NCBI GenBank assembly: GCA_030278955.1
Contig: JAOANR010000014.1
Coordinates: forward strand, 21,640,068 to 21,704,067
DNA: 64,000 nt
DNA from: Hygrophila difformis
Taxonomy: Eukaryota; Streptophyta; Magnoliopsida; Lamiales; Acanthaceae
Direction of reading: 5' to 3'
Position numbers and translations under genes: made by a program. The notes below the pieces were generated by a model that was given only the letters and a program-made list of their open reading frames with translations, was not told the origin of the DNA and ran no database searches. Shown here piece after piece: positions 20,026 to 32,366 of this stretch; within the stretch, counting starts at the first letter, position 1; every line of letters begins with the position of its first letter.

Positions 20026-22012
20026 TGATGTGTGATTTTCACTACTCACATTTTACCACAAGCGGATGGTTGTCATCAAGTAATAAAAACCGGTGAATAC
20101 CGGGTCGAACCCAAGGGAATTCAGAATATTATTTCATTCTGGAGAAAACTTAGTCATTTTAAGTTCATTAATAATATATATTATATTTTGAAAAGAGTTT
20201 GTTTAATTCTAATGGTGATTAAATTAAAATAATACCATTAAATTTAAAAATAAAGCAAGTTAAAAATTTAAAATAATAAAAATAAAGATAAGATATATGC
20301 TTGTAATGATTTAGAACATGCCATCTTTATATAAAAGTGAAATTGCATAATGATTTAGCATTTCCCAATGTCTAAAAAGATCAATTTCAGCAGATTTAAT
20401 TATTTTATAAAGATTAAATATATGCCAATTTCCTAATTTTCGTAATTTGTAAAAGCAGACTTCATGGAAGCAAATTTAATTATCTAACATTCTGCAATCA
20501 TCAGTCTAGGCATAAATTTGAGTCTTTCCCAAGCATACAAATTTTCCTGTTGTGATTAAATGACACATTTCATTTCCCAAATCAGCGTGTACATGCCAAA
20601 ATCTATTTTGATGTGATTTATTCCCAAGACCGGTACTAAAATCTAATTTCCACTTTTTATCTCCCGATTTAGCAAAACAGAAATCATACAGATTAGATTC
20701 TAACATTTAATTATGCAGAATAGTGTAAATAATCTAACAATTATGGTAAAATATTGATAAAACATGGTAAAATGGATTTTAATACTAAATTTAGAATGTG
20801 AACAGATTAGGATATTGCCAGATTACTGTAAATGGAATAATAGAAAAGATCGATCAATTCTGAATTGCAGATTAATGACATAGACATCAGATTAAAGAGA
20901 ATACAGAATCATCGATTCATTTTATGCAGTAAAACAACAATCCTAATTCAAATTCTGACATCATTACAGATTTATCCAGATTTAACATATAAACATCGAT
21001 CATTATTATTGCTTCCATAAAAACATAGATTCGTACTTCAAAGTAATTCCGAACTCCCGTTCTAGAACACTTCCAACACGAAGAACATAGAAATCCATTT
21101 ACAAACATGAAAACAGTAGGAAATTATGTTTAAAAGTAAATCCTAAACATTACAAAGCGAGAAAAGGAAAACAACACCTAGAATGCGAAGAACACAGTCA
21201 GAAAGACATTCCGATCACTTCCTCCGGCATGGTTCGGTGTTATCGCCTTCTTCTCCAAAGTTGCAGAGCGTTTCCAGAGAGTTTCTGATGATAAAATGAG
21301 TCTGGATTATGAAGAATGGTGAAAACGGGCTTTAAAACTGTGTTCGGGAGGTTAGGAAACCTCCAAACCGCGACTGTGGCGCCCAAAACGGCGCTTGGAA
21401 GGGGTTTCAGGCGCCACCAAGAAGAGTCGTCGCATCCTGACAATTTTCAAAAATTCTGCTGCGGTGCAAAAAGTGGCGCTTGGAAGGGGTTTTATGCACC
21501 GCCAAGAAGGTGCGGTGCATTCTGAAGCTTTTTCACCTCTGAAATTTTTCTAAGTGTTGAAGCGGTGCCTGATGCGGTGCTCGGAAGGCAGTTTAGGCTC
21601 CGCCATGCCTATGCGGAGCATTCTGGGAAGATTTCAACTTTTTTTTTTCTTTTTCTTTTTTTTTCTTTTTTTTCTTTTTTCTTTTTTTTCTTTTTTTTTT
21701 AAGTCTGAATCTTGGCACATATCACATTAAATATTCCTTATTTTCAAAAATAAAGCTTCCGAACATCGCTCTTCATCATTTAAATGCCTGAAACAACATT
21801 GCAATGCATTAGGTTTGCCAAAGTCTTATTAAAAACACATAAAAACATGATAAATTTAACCTAGATAAGCCAAATCTAACCATGATCACTTGAAAAATAA
21901 AAACACATGAAATACACCTAAAAGTGCAATGAATTAAGGTAAAATGCACTCATTTTGAACATATTGTAGTACAATTCAAGCTTGTATAAGTGTGGTTTCA
22001 CAGGGTGCATCA
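20026..22012 (-). repeat. Element A 5' LTR (right)
   Basis: A 1,987-bp LTR matching 7848-9840 with about 14 substitutions and a few indels, including a hairpin array at about 21371-21620. The right edge CATCA is followed by the GCTGC duplication and the resumed LINE X frame. Confidence 0.92.
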
Positions 22013-23428
22013 GCTGCAAGGTGTATTAGAGGGCTTGGTGGGGGAGACTCAAATGGCGTTTGTAAAGGGTCGTCAAATTTTGGACGGGGCCCTAATCACA
22101 TCTGAGGTGATTCAATCGCTTAAAGGGACTGGACGACAGGGGCTGATTTTGAAGCTTGATTTTGCTAAGGCGTACGACAATGTATCTTGGGAGGCGATGC
22201 TTGATGTCTTGGCAGCGATGGGTTTCGGAAATAAATGGATCAATTGGATGAAGGAATGTGTGACAAAGGCCACTGCAGCAGTATTAATAAATGGATCACC
22301 AACCAAGTTTTTCAAGTTGCAAAAGGGGTTGCGTCAAGGCGACCCGTTGTCGCCGTATCTCTTCGTTCTTGTGGTGGAAATCCTCAACAAGTTAGTCATG
22401 AAAGCGAGTGAGTTGGGGCTGTATTCTGGACTATGCACAGGTGAAAGGGGGCCGGTTTTAACACACCTTCAGTATGCCGATGATACAATTCTATTCTGCG
22501 AAGGGTCGATTTCTCAGGTGATGTTGATCAAAAGGATTTTGTGTTGCTTAACTATGGCGTCCGGGCTGAGGATTAATTACAGAAAGTGTAGGGTGTATGG
22601 AATTAATTGTACTGATGAGCTAGTTCAACAAGCAGCTGACTTGTTTGGTTGTGGGGTAGGTGTATGGCCAATGAAGTATTTGGGATTGCCTATTGGTGGG
22701 AGAGTGAATGGGGTGGATCTATGGAAGCCATGCTTGGAAAATATGGAGAGGCGGATTATGGGGTGGCAGGGAAAGTTGCTGTCCCAAGCTGGCCGGCTGT
22801 GCCTCTTAAAATCGATTTTGGGAGGCCTTCCAGTGTACTATATGTCGCTGTTCAAGGTGCCCCGGGCTGTGGCGATGAGATTGGAAAAACTCAAGCGATG
22901 TTTCTTTTGGAACGAGTGGAACGGGGATAGAAAATTGCACACGCTTAGCTGGGAGAGAGTGTGCTGTCATAGAGATGAAGGCGGACTTCAAATTTGGAAT
23001 GTGGAGCAGTTCAACGATGCATTGTTGACCAAATGGAGGTGGAGATTCGGGAGAGAAAAAGCATTATGGAAAGATGTAATAGTTGCAAAATATTATGGGG
23101 GGCAAGAGTGCCTGATTCCGGAATCTAAACCTGGCAGGTCCCTATGGGGGAATATCTGTAGATCTTGGGGGGAGAAGTCGTTAAGCAATCAGGAGGAGTT
23201 CAAAATTATTGTCGGGAATGGGGAAAGAACTCGCTTTTGGCAAGATGTGTGGGTGGAGAGGGGTAGACCTTTGAAAGATCTATTCCCCAGGCTGTTTACA
23301 TTAGCTTGCAATAAGGATGGAAAGATAGCGGAGTTTGGAAGTTGGCTTGGTACAGTATGGGAATGGAATATAATGCTGAGAAGAAAACTGTTTGAGTGGG
23401 AGTTGGAGGTGTGGAAGGAGATGATGGT
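22013..23428 (+). pseudogene. LINE X ORF2, continuation of reverse transcriptase
   Basis: After the GCTGC duplication the LINE X frame resumes (LQGVLEGLVGETQMAF) and stays open to 23428. It holds the FAKAYDN motif, the catalytic LQYADDTILF (about 22470), the MKYLGLPIGG thumb-side motif and the start of the post-RT region. It is clearly related to, but distinct from, LINE Y. The frame ends where element B's LTR begins (TGAAAC at 23429), so the zinc region, RNase H, 3' UTR and tail are missing from view and may lie in the assembly gap beyond element B. With 7334-7847 it makes one uninterrupted RT frame, so LINE X was fairly young when split. Confidence 0.9.
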
Positions 23429-26157
23429 TGAAACTTTTGACAAATTTCACTAACACGAGTATTTTCTAAAATATCCCAAGTTTGAATTTATTAAATGAAG
23501 GAGTTATGATTTATGGAATGGGTTTAGGGATATATTAAGAGTGTCACTCTTTATTACTCAGGTGGGGTGCTTTAATTTCAAATGGCGCTGCAGTCCTCTC
23601 ATGTCATGAAACTTTTGACAAGTCTCATGGTACAACCGGGATAGATTGACCTTCAGCCTGTCACACTGAGGGTCCCCGGCATATGTGCCATGATACTTCC
23701 CATGACTTCATGTCATGAGATTCCCTGCCATGAAACTTTCGGCAGATTCCCACTGCATGAGTATTTTCCGATAAATCACGTTTTTATTTACTCGTGTTAA
23801 GAAACTGTGCCCCCGAAAGCGCACGGAGTCAAAAATTGCAGTATTTATAGTAAGTACCGGATTGTTCACTGGAGGATGTGCGATGGAAGCAGGGCCCACG
23901 CCGTTTACTAAGATTTTCCACTCGGTTACTCGATTCAAGTTTGGGATTGACTATCAACTACTTGACATAATTTAAATCAGATTATGAAACAATTAAAATA
24001 AAGCAGATAAAATTATTCTAGAAAGCGAATTAAATTTAATCTAAGAAAGCAATAAACTTATTCTAAGAAAGCGGTTAAAATTATCTAAGAAAGCAGATTT
24101 AAAATGAGACAGAAGAGACATGAAGAAAAGAATAAAGATTGGACAAGATTCAGATGAAACACAATTAAACTTCCATTTTGTTACACAGATCTTAGCTTGG
24201 GATAATCCATCAGTTAGCTAACTCTCATGTTCTCTACACCGTATTCCCTTTAACAGACAGGTACTTACAGTAAGAGTTTACATGCTCTTAAGATAACAAA
24301 ATCTAAGATACCACAGATATACAACTGCCCCCGCGCAGAGGTATGTCATTTATCTGTGGTGGACAAGCAACACCCGACAAATCATTTATTGAGATGCCAA
24401 GTACTGTTATCCTTCCTCCATGTCACACCCAAAGATTCTAATCAAGCCCTGAACTATCCCTTAACTATCAGTCCTAGTAGCAGTTACACAACTCTCAATA
24501 CAACCGAGTGACCTCTAACGAAAGCATTTAAAAGAAAGCGATAAAGAAAGCATTCAAAATCCTATCACTCGGAGGTTTTTGAAAGTTTGACCCTGGTAGT
24601 AAAAGAAAGCCCCCAGTCAGAATGACCGGATGTGGATCAAGAATTCCCTAATCTCGGTGAACCGCTCGCAGTGTTCACTTCCCGTCGGGTGGTTATGAGA
24701 TACAAACTAATGAAACGAACTAATAAATTAGTTCGTTCCGGATGCACTCACTCAGGACTCAAAAATAGGCTTTGGCAGAAGAGGATAGCAGTTGAAAGAA
24801 TACTCAACCCTACCTTAGAAAATAACCAAGGCCCGAATGTTGTTCCTCTAGTATTATCTGTCACACCTTATCGGAATCCAAGTGGAATCTGACCCAGTGC
24901 AATATTTAATACAAGATTTCCAACAAACCGCAATTTTGGAAAATAATAAATCTGAAAATCATTCCCTATCAGGTACTAGATTCTCAATTAAAACACAGAT
25001 CCTTTCAGTCTAGGTGAGACCTAATCGCTGACTCTGCTTCTAATTTCCCAAAATCAACCCCCAGTCGGACATGAATTAGTCATAACTGTCGAATTTATCC
25101 CTTACTCAAATCCGGATTTTATAAAGGAATTTTTGTTGGAAATTTAATATGAGACATCTGATTAAAATCAAGACTCCTGTGTCCAAGGGAAGGATCCCAA
25201 AATAATATTGACCACAATATCTACATAATAATATCATGCATAAATTTATAGAGAAGTGTAAAATTAAATAACCCAAAATATAAGGTGGGTTTAGACAGAA
25301 GTTGACACACAAAGATGAAATAGCCGGAGATGAGAAGAATTTATTTGGCTAAAAAGATGACTGAAATAACTGGGGTTATCCGGACTGCAAACATCTGCTA
25401 TCCAGGTCCCAACTATTCCAGGTGGAACGGTTTTAGACAGTGGAATGCCTCAAATGACAGTTGTCGCCGTCATCTCAGACTCCACTATCTGTGAATTTGG
25501 ATAAAAAAACCCACATGTTCTATTACTGCAATAATTATGAGATGGCATTGGCATATATCATCTATCATTACTACAGCTCCAGATTCAGGTTTGAAATTAA
25601 AATAAAGAAAAGAAAACTGTATCCGGGTAGGAGTCAGCTGAGCAGCTATTATAATCCCGGATGGACGAACCGCCAAGGCTTCCACCGACCACTATTCGGA
25701 CCATGCAAAATAACATTTAATAATTAATATACAGACCACGAGATAGTTATCCGTATGGGAATACCCGCCAACATTAATCTGATATATTCCTTATTAGCTG
25801 TTTCACACATCACGGAAAAGACAAAATAAATAAAAGAAAAATATTTTTGGGTCATCTTGCATGAGAGACATTGGTTTCTCATGCAAGGTATGGAAATCAA
25901 TCCATAATCACTCTTTATATCTAAATAATCACTCATTCCATAATTAATTAATTACAGTCCGGATTATATACTTAGATCATTAGAGTTTAATCATTTGTAG
26001 AAGAATCTTTTAATGGGAAATTGAACAAAGTTCTTTATATCAAATTAATCATGGGTTGAGATCATTGGATTTCAACCTCAAAATATTAATATAAAGGTTC
26101 AATCAATTAATGGGGTGAGATGAAGAATAAAAAAAAATTGGCAAAAAGGGTGCCTGC

Positions 26158-26703
26158 TTGTCGCGAAGCAGAATTTTTGTCGCGGACCATGGGTCCGCGA
26201 CAAGGGTTTCGCGACAAAGGGGTGGGAAATAAGAGGAATGGATATTTTGAAAATTAGGGTTTGTTTTGTCGCTAAGCAAAAATTTTGTCGCGGAACATGG
26301 TTCCGCGACAAGGAGGTATAGCGACAAAAGGGTTGAAAATTGGTAAGGACATAATTCCTGGTCGCGGAACAAGGATTTTGTCGCGGTCCGTGGTTCCGCG
26401 ACAAAGGTTCCATGACAGAGTCCTCCCAGAATAAAATTACACGTATTTGGGTCCTTGGTCTCTACTCAAGATTTTGTCGCGGAACATGGTTCCGCGACAA
26501 GAGTTGTTTCGCGACCAAGGGTTTCAAACTAATGGCAAGGCATAATTTTCTGTCTCGGAATAAGATTTTGTCGCGGAACGTGGTTCCGCGACAAGGGTGC
26601 TCCGCGACAAAAGCCATGCAGACAAAATGCAAGAATTTGGTCCTCTGTCGCTAAACAGGGGTGTGTCGCGGACCGTGGGTCCGCGACAAAGTGTATGGCG
26701 ACA
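26158..26703. repeat. Array of six nested GC-rich palindromes in element B LTR
   Basis: Six units at about 90-110 bp spacing each centre on a near-perfect palindrome, TTGTCGCGGAAC-3nt-GTTCCGCGACAA or close variants: 26177-26203, 26285-26311, 26378-26404, 26474-26500, 26568-26594, 26664-26688. Most units also have an outer pair of arms. Unit 1 has TTGTCGCGAA (26158) with TTCGCGACAA (26208); unit 2 has TTTTGTCGCTA (26264) with TAGCGACAAAA (26319). The outer arms differ between units but remain complementary, pointing to selection on structure or recurrent conversion. The spacers are AT-rich and unrelated. Confidence 0.9.
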
Positions 26704-27449
26704 AAGGGTTTTAAAATTTTTATAAAATTTTGGCAGCATAACGCCTAATATTGCATTACATGGGTTTGCGTCTTAATCCGTGGGATTAAGACGGGAATAA
26801 TGCAACATAAATAAATACATAGTTAAATAAAAAAATAAAAAAATAATCTAACTAAAACATAAAAACTTGGTCAAGTGACCAAAAATATAAACAAAACAGG
26901 AACCATACATGAAAACAAGACCACAACAGATTTTTTGAAACCATTTTCTTGCATTAATTACCAAAAACTAACACATGTCCAAAAACATCCATTGATTGAA
27001 TGTTTCAAACCCCAAAATTACACTAAAAAGCTGGAAATAAATTATAAAATATGGCTAGCTACAACTAACAACCCATTTACAAACTAAGAAACATAAATTA
27101 AAGCTACAGCTAGGATAAAAACTACATTACATAAAATTAATCTAGCTACCCTACACAACTTGAGACAACACTGTCTCCAAGAACAATATCTGAAATTTTT
27201 TACATTGTGCGGCTACAAGGGAGCAAAACAGCTATTTATAGGTGGAGCAAAACCCTAGGCCCATTAACACTCAAACTCTTTGCAGCAGGGGGCGGGAGCT
27301 TGAGTCCAGCAAGATAGGACAAAATTTCCCTACCCAGCGGGACCTCAAGTCCTGGGAGCTCCTGGTTGTTTGAGCATGTGGGGAAATTTGAAATTGGAGA
27401 TGGGGTGTCACGTGAGGGAGCCTGTCTCTGGTCGCGGTCGCGTTACACA

Positions 27450-27546
27450 TTTTGTCGCGGAACATTGTTCCGCGACAAAATTATGTGTCTTGATACTCCT
27501 CTCACAGTCGCGGAGCATTTTGTCGCGATGCACCTTCCGCGACAAA
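27450..27546. repeat. Two further palindromic units of the element B array
   Basis: TTTGTCGCGGAAC-ATT-GTTCCGCGACAAA (about 27451-27479), with ACACAT/ATGTGT extending the stem, and TTTGTCGCG...CGCGACAAA (27519-27546). They share the motif of the 26158-26703 array but sit 0.75 kb away, beside the pyrimidine tract. Confidence 0.85.
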
Positions 27547-27715
27547 GGTTTATTTTTTTCTTCTCTTCTCTCTCTCACGTGCTTCTCTCTTTCTCTTTCC
27601 TTATTCTTCTCTTTCCTCCCTCTCTTTCCTCCCTTTCCTTCTTCTTTCTCCTCCATTTTTCTCTTCTCATTTCTTTTCTTCTTCTTCTATTTTCTGTTTC
27701 GTCTCTCAATTTCAA
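27547..27715. repeat. Long pyrimidine/purine tract in element B LTR
   Basis: Almost uninterrupted TTC/CTCT sequence on the plus strand, hence purine-rich in element sense, directly before the hairpin units. Element A has the same order of parts (purine tract, then hairpin array). Confidence 0.75.
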
Positions 27716-27719
27716 TTGA

Positions 27720-28190
27720 GTTTTGGGATTCCCTTGCCGGAGTGGAGGTGGTGGCCGGATCTGGCTTTGGGGCCGAGACGGAGAGCTTCAGTGGAGGAGG
27801 AGGTGAAAATGGTGGTGGTTGAGATGCGGTGGTGGAGACGAGGGCAGTGGTGGTGTGGTAAGGGAGATGTGGTGGTTGCGGGCGGCGGCGGCCGCGGTGG
27901 TGCGAGGAGGAAATGGAGATGAAGGTGTTGGTAAGGGCGGTCGAGGTGGCCGGAAGTGGATGGAGGGGATGAAAATGGTGGTAGCGAGAAAGAGGCGGTG
28001 CGGCGGCAGTGGTGGTGTCGGTTTGAGGAGGAGGAGAATGGAGATGGTGGTGGTGTGAGGTTGAAGATGGAGATCGGAGCATGAAGATGGTGTCGCCGCC
28101 GGAGTTGATCGGAAAAGGTGGTGGCTGGTGTCGGCCGGCGGCGAGGGCGGCGCGATGGCTGGGTGGCGGCGGCTGGTGGTATGTTAGGGT
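27720..28190. repeat. GGTGG/GATGG low-complexity GC-rich block
   Basis: Degenerate repeats of GGTGGTGG, GGAGGAGG and GGCGGCGG. Long frames cross it on both strands but give only biased histidine/proline/serine or glycine/valine strings, so I do not call a gene. Confidence 0.6.
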
Positions 28191-28450
28191 TTTGGTAGTG
28201 TTGGGCTTGAAGGTGGTGTTATTGGGCTAAGGGTGGTTTGGGCCGAGACAAGTGGTATTGGGCCAAATTCATGTAATGGGCTGGAACAGTGGAGATGGAT
28301 TTAGGGGATTTTGGACTGAAGATGTTGGGCCTGCTTCAAATTAAATTGGACATAACATAAATCACCTGCAATTAATTAAAATTAAAAGTGATTAGTGGAC
28401 CAATTATTTTTTAATTAAAGCAGAAAATTGAAATAAAAACAAACATAAGG

Positions 28451-28752
28451 TGTAACAACCCTACCCCGGGCTGGGCCTGCAGACCATGCACCCCAACCCC
28501 TCCCCATGTGTGAAATCACATTCACCCCATGGTGGGTTGTTGGGAGTGGGATTTGAACACCCAACCTCCCCTTTAACAACCACCCTAAGGTAAGGTTGTT
28601 AACCTTTAGGGGGTTGTTAAAGGGGAGGTCTAGGGATCAAATCCCACTCCCAACAACCCACCATGGGGTGCTTGGCTGAGGCCTGGAAGGCACACATGGG
28701 GAGGGGTTGGGGTGCATGGTCTGCAGGCCCAGCCCGGGGTAGGGTTGTTACA
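28451..28752. mobile_element. Foldback element, 302 bp, TG...CA ends, 5-bp TSD
   Basis: Two arms of about 150 bp are inverted copies: TGTAACAACCCTACCCCGGG at 28451 and its reverse complement ending at 28752. TAAGG flanks both sides (28446-28450, 28753-28757). The arms differ mainly in one short segment (28503-28535 against 28667-28692). Each arm contains GTGGGATTTGA, a B-box-like word. It codes for nothing. TG/CA ends and a 5-bp duplication are LTR-like, the structure is MITE-like; class is open. Confidence 0.8.
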
Positions 28753-29118
28753 TAAGGGAAAATAAATATATACATTAAAATATAAAAATAATATAAATAT
28801 GTATTTTTATTCCACTTGATTATTTGGTTTGTGTTCCATTTAATGAATCCGTGTTCCACCGAATAGACAACACCGAACCAAAATTAATCAAGTGTAGGAT
28901 TTTTAATATTTTATCATGTTTTTTGGATTTTTTAACATAAAATTAATGAAAATAACCATATTTTTCTATTTTTCATTACCAGCTTATTATTTATACAAAC
29001 TTGCATATATCTGTCAAATTCAACTGCTTTTTTATTAAAATAAGACCGGAATGCGATCAAATGTCCGTATTAGACACGGAAATAGATTGAAAATAATGGT
29101 CAATCTTGGCCATTATCA

Positions 29119-29134
29119 ACATCCTCACATTTAA
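29119..29134 (-). other. Element B polypurine tract
   Basis: Minus strand TTAAATGTGAGGATGT directly before the inferred LTR start, matching element A's tract in position and sequence. Confidence 0.6.
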
Positions 29135-29766
29135 TACTGATCGTCCCCGAGCAGTCAGAGTCAGTGCTCCTAAGAGCATAGACGCTGCATATTCAATCTA
29201 TTTTCATGGCTTCAAAAATTTCATTCTTTATATTGAGATAAGACAATAAAAAACTACAAGTATTAAATTCTCTTGATTGCAGTGTTTAATAAAATGATAC
29301 TTCTCACTTAATCAGGCCTACAAATCAGTCATTATTGATAATTCTTCATGAATATCATGTTTAGAAAAATTCATTGATTTAATTCTAGAATTAAAGCATG
29401 ACATGAACACAAATCAGAAATGAGGCCTCGCATATAGTAGAAACGGAAATTTCACTCACTCTCAAATTTGGGTTTCATCATGAACGCTCATAATCAAATT
29501 TAATTAAATTATCCCATATGCTTGCAATTGGACCAACTCGCCACCGGCTCATTTCTTCAAATCGAGATCATGAGGTCTTATTCAAGGGTTATAAAGGGGC
29601 ATACGGTTGTAACATTTGGTACGGAAGGGAATTATTGGGCTAAGAAGTGGCAAGAATTTATTTTATCATAACAAGGCATATTTTTATTTAAAAATTTATG
29701 ATCATCAATAATTTTCTTTTTCTTTTGTTTTCCTCTTTCTATTGCATGACATTAGACTATGTCTAA
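29119..29766 (-). other. Element B interior, left part
   Basis: AT-rich and non-coding. It ends with TCTAA, the target duplication of element C (29762-29766). The first bases contain a CTGATCG/CGAGCAG imperfect hairpin, at the place where element A has ATTGCTC/GAGCAAT (9859-9879). Confidence 0.65.
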
Positions 29767-32366
29767 TGTAACACCCCGGTTTTTGGTCACCCAGGTCGGG
29801 ATGTCACCGCCACATCTCCCTAGTAAGACACGGTTTCTCCGAGCTTACTAAAGAGATGCAAGGCTAGGTATTGCAGGATTTAAAACATTTAAAGCATTCA
29901 AAATAGCCCATACAATATAATTCGAAAATAATAATAGCATAGCGCAGCGGAAATATTTAGTTTAGTACAGTATCGCAGTGGAACATATAAAAAGGGCCGA
30001 CATGGCCAAAACACGGGTTAAACAGGCCCGTTCATAATATAGTCTAAGTACGAAATTTAAAAGCAAAATAACAATCCCCCAAAATCCCATGCATGATTCG
30101 TGCTCACACAGGTTCATTCCACATATTCTGTAAAGAAAGGAATAAAAATGGTTTTGGTCAGCAAAATTGCTGAGTAAGTTAACACATGCATGATCGTAGG
30201 GTTTAAAAGCCATAAATTTAATAATTTAACAAAAGCATGATAATAACATAATATTTAGTTTCATCTAATCCATATCCAATAGCATAATTTATCTCAGGCT
30301 CTATTTAATAACACATATCACATGGTTCAAGATAATAGCCATAATTTAAATAAAGCATTTAAATAATTTAATTTGACAACAATATCATTTAATCTAGTTT
30401 AATTTAATTTAGAATCCCCATTACATTCCCGATTTGGTATTTCAAAGTTTCACGATAAAAATCGCGATGTCAACAAGTTTAGCCGGTAGCCCGGCGGCCG
30501 CAACCGTATCAGCCATACCCAGTACCACTCCGGAGCCTCGGGAAACCCATACGGATATTCACGAGAGTGTAGGCTCTAAGTTTCGCCATTTAGGCAATCC
30601 ATATCTCAAATTTAGCGCGCGGGGTCACCATCGTCCATTACGGCACGAAGTGAATCGTTAGGGGGCACCCTGCAGAGCACTCACCCCTAATTTTAATTTA
30701 TCAAGTTTGTAAGGGGATTTAGTTTTTAAAATCTGCCTTCCATTGTAATAATTTAGAAATAATATCTCAATTCGTTTCAACCCTAAAGGTTAATTCCATG
30801 TTTCAACAAGATTTCAAGATTCCGTTTCGGTAAATCTCAGTTTACTCCAAAATTCGTCTAAAATCAGATTTAATTCCAAAAATTCCAAAATTTCATATCT
30901 TACTCGGAAACATCAAGATCTACAACTTTCGTGTTTTAACTTTTTCAATCCGAGATAACTAAGTAGGTCAAAATCGCCAATTTTCGCATAAGAAGAAATC
31001 TGTCCGAGTTTAATACATCACAGTTCAAAGATTTCAAATTCTACCATATCAATTCAACTCCAAATTTAATGAAATTTGACAGGGATCATCTTAAGACATT
31101 TATCTACAACTTTCATGTTTGGCCAAAGATCTAAAACAGCCTAGATCCTATGTCAAAAACGTGATCAAGATCATTCCTAAGTTCCGTCCAAGATTTCAAG
31201 ATCTAGAATCAAACAGGTCGGTTTCAACGGGTTTTCACATATCAAATCAACTCCAACAATTCTCAAATTTTTACAGTAGCTAGGTCTAAGTCTTATGAAC
31301 GTTTTTCGTGTTTTAAGTTTTTCCGTTTGAGTTCGTTTTAAGGTTCGGAAAAATTCAACAAATCTGTTGCATTGGTAGAAAAACAAAAGTGGACAGATTT
31401 ATGGTTCTTGTTGAATCTTTTAGGTTTCGAATGTTTTAAAATCTCCCAAAACCATGTAAGGTTAACTTACAGTGTCTATGAACATCGGGAATGTCTAGTT
31501 CGGAGGCGTGGCTTCCAGATCACCGTTTCTCCTCTCCGTTCGTCGGGTTCTACGATCTAGATCCAATACGGGGTGTAGAAGGAAAAGAACCGAAGTTAGA
31601 ATCCGTTTTCGGATTGAAACGCGAAAAGATTTATTGTACTAAAGCTTACCACAACGTTTGGAGACCTTGGATTCTCGTCCAAGCTGCTGCCTCCGCTTGG
31701 TGCTTTCCGTCGACTCCGAATTTAGGGTTTCGAACGTATAGGAGATTGTAGGGTTTTGTAAACTTGTTTGGGGCTCCCAAGGGGCTTATTTATAGAATTC
31801 TTAATCCCTAGGGCGTCCACAACCGACCTAGAAGTCTGGAGTCGAGAGATGTTCAACCGAAAGTCGAAAAATCCGCGTTCGGGCGAGAGATTCACGCAAC
31901 AAACGAATCTGTGGGGTGGCGCGGTCGTGGCGCGCTAAAGCCACTTCACTGCGCGGCCACCGCGCCGACTTCGCCTGGACTTCGGTCCGGGCGGGTCGTG
32001 CGATCCGTCGTGCTTTTCCGCCTCTCTTTCGGGTTTCTATCCCTCTATGCTCCCGAATTCCGATTTCCGGGGTATCTTCGGGTTCATACTTTCTCTCTAA
32101 ATTTTCGCTCGAGTCTAATTGGATGTTTTGGACTCGAATATTCGAGTTCATTAGTGTTGGGTTTTGGTGTACCATTTATCCATCCTTTTGTTTAATTAAA
32201 TTCCTTTAATTCATTTTTAAGTAAAAATCTCATTTCTCATTTCCTTATCTTTATTTGTTTCTTTTATTTGCTGGATTTGTTTATTTATTTATAGTATTTA
32301 TTTTATTTATTATTTATTTATTTAATTATTGTTTTATTTTATGTTGGAAAATTCTCGGGTATTACA
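29767..32366 (-). repeat. Element C 3' LTR (left)
   Basis: 2,600 bp, nearly identical to 38315-40913. It contains a hairpin (30158-30173) followed in element sense by a pyrimidine tract and AG, and a GC-rich block (about 31905-31985) in the U3 part. Confidence 0.95.

Larger units (their letters stand above)
7848..22012 (-). mobile_element. LTR retrotransposon A, non-autonomous (LARD-type)
   Basis: The ends are TGATG and CATCA with a 5-bp target duplication GCTGC (7843-7847, 22013-22017) inside the LINE X reverse transcriptase. LTRs are 7848-9840 and 20026-22012. The tRNA-Asp-type primer site next to the right LTR shows the element runs on the minus strand. After removing the nested LINE Y the interior is about 4.6 kb with no gag, protease, reverse transcriptase or integrase. 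I counted roughly 14 substitutions between the LTRs (about 0.7%), so insertion is recent. Lineage is probably Tat-like, inferred from the primer site and element style. Confidence 0.9.
23429..29118 (-). repeat. Element B 3' LTR (left), about 5.7 kb
   Basis: The left edge is fixed by the LINE X junction and by the matching LTR at 42533. The right edge at 29118 (CATTATCA) is inferred: what follows, ACATCCTCACATTTAA, is the same purine-tract motif that abuts element A's LTR. In element sense (from 29118 down) it holds a foldback insert, a GC-rich low-complexity block, a purine tract, then eight hairpin units, then AT-rich sequence. The small ORFs inside have no recognisable products. Confidence 0.75.

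Noticed and set aside
24632..24892. 86-residue frame present in both element B LTRs (also 43738-43998)
   Set aside because: Its repetition only reflects LTR identity. No domain or codon signature was seen, so I did not call a gene.
26158..26703. CRISPR-like look of regularly spaced palindromic repeats
   Set aside because: The repeats vary and have outer arms that covary, spacing is irregular, the setting is a plant LTR and there is no cas gene. It is an inverted-repeat array of the LTR.
27687..28082. 131-residue minus-strand frame and overlapping plus-strand frames
   Set aside because: Strongly biased histidine, proline, serine or glycine strings from a GGTGG-type low-complexity block; no domain and no conserved start.
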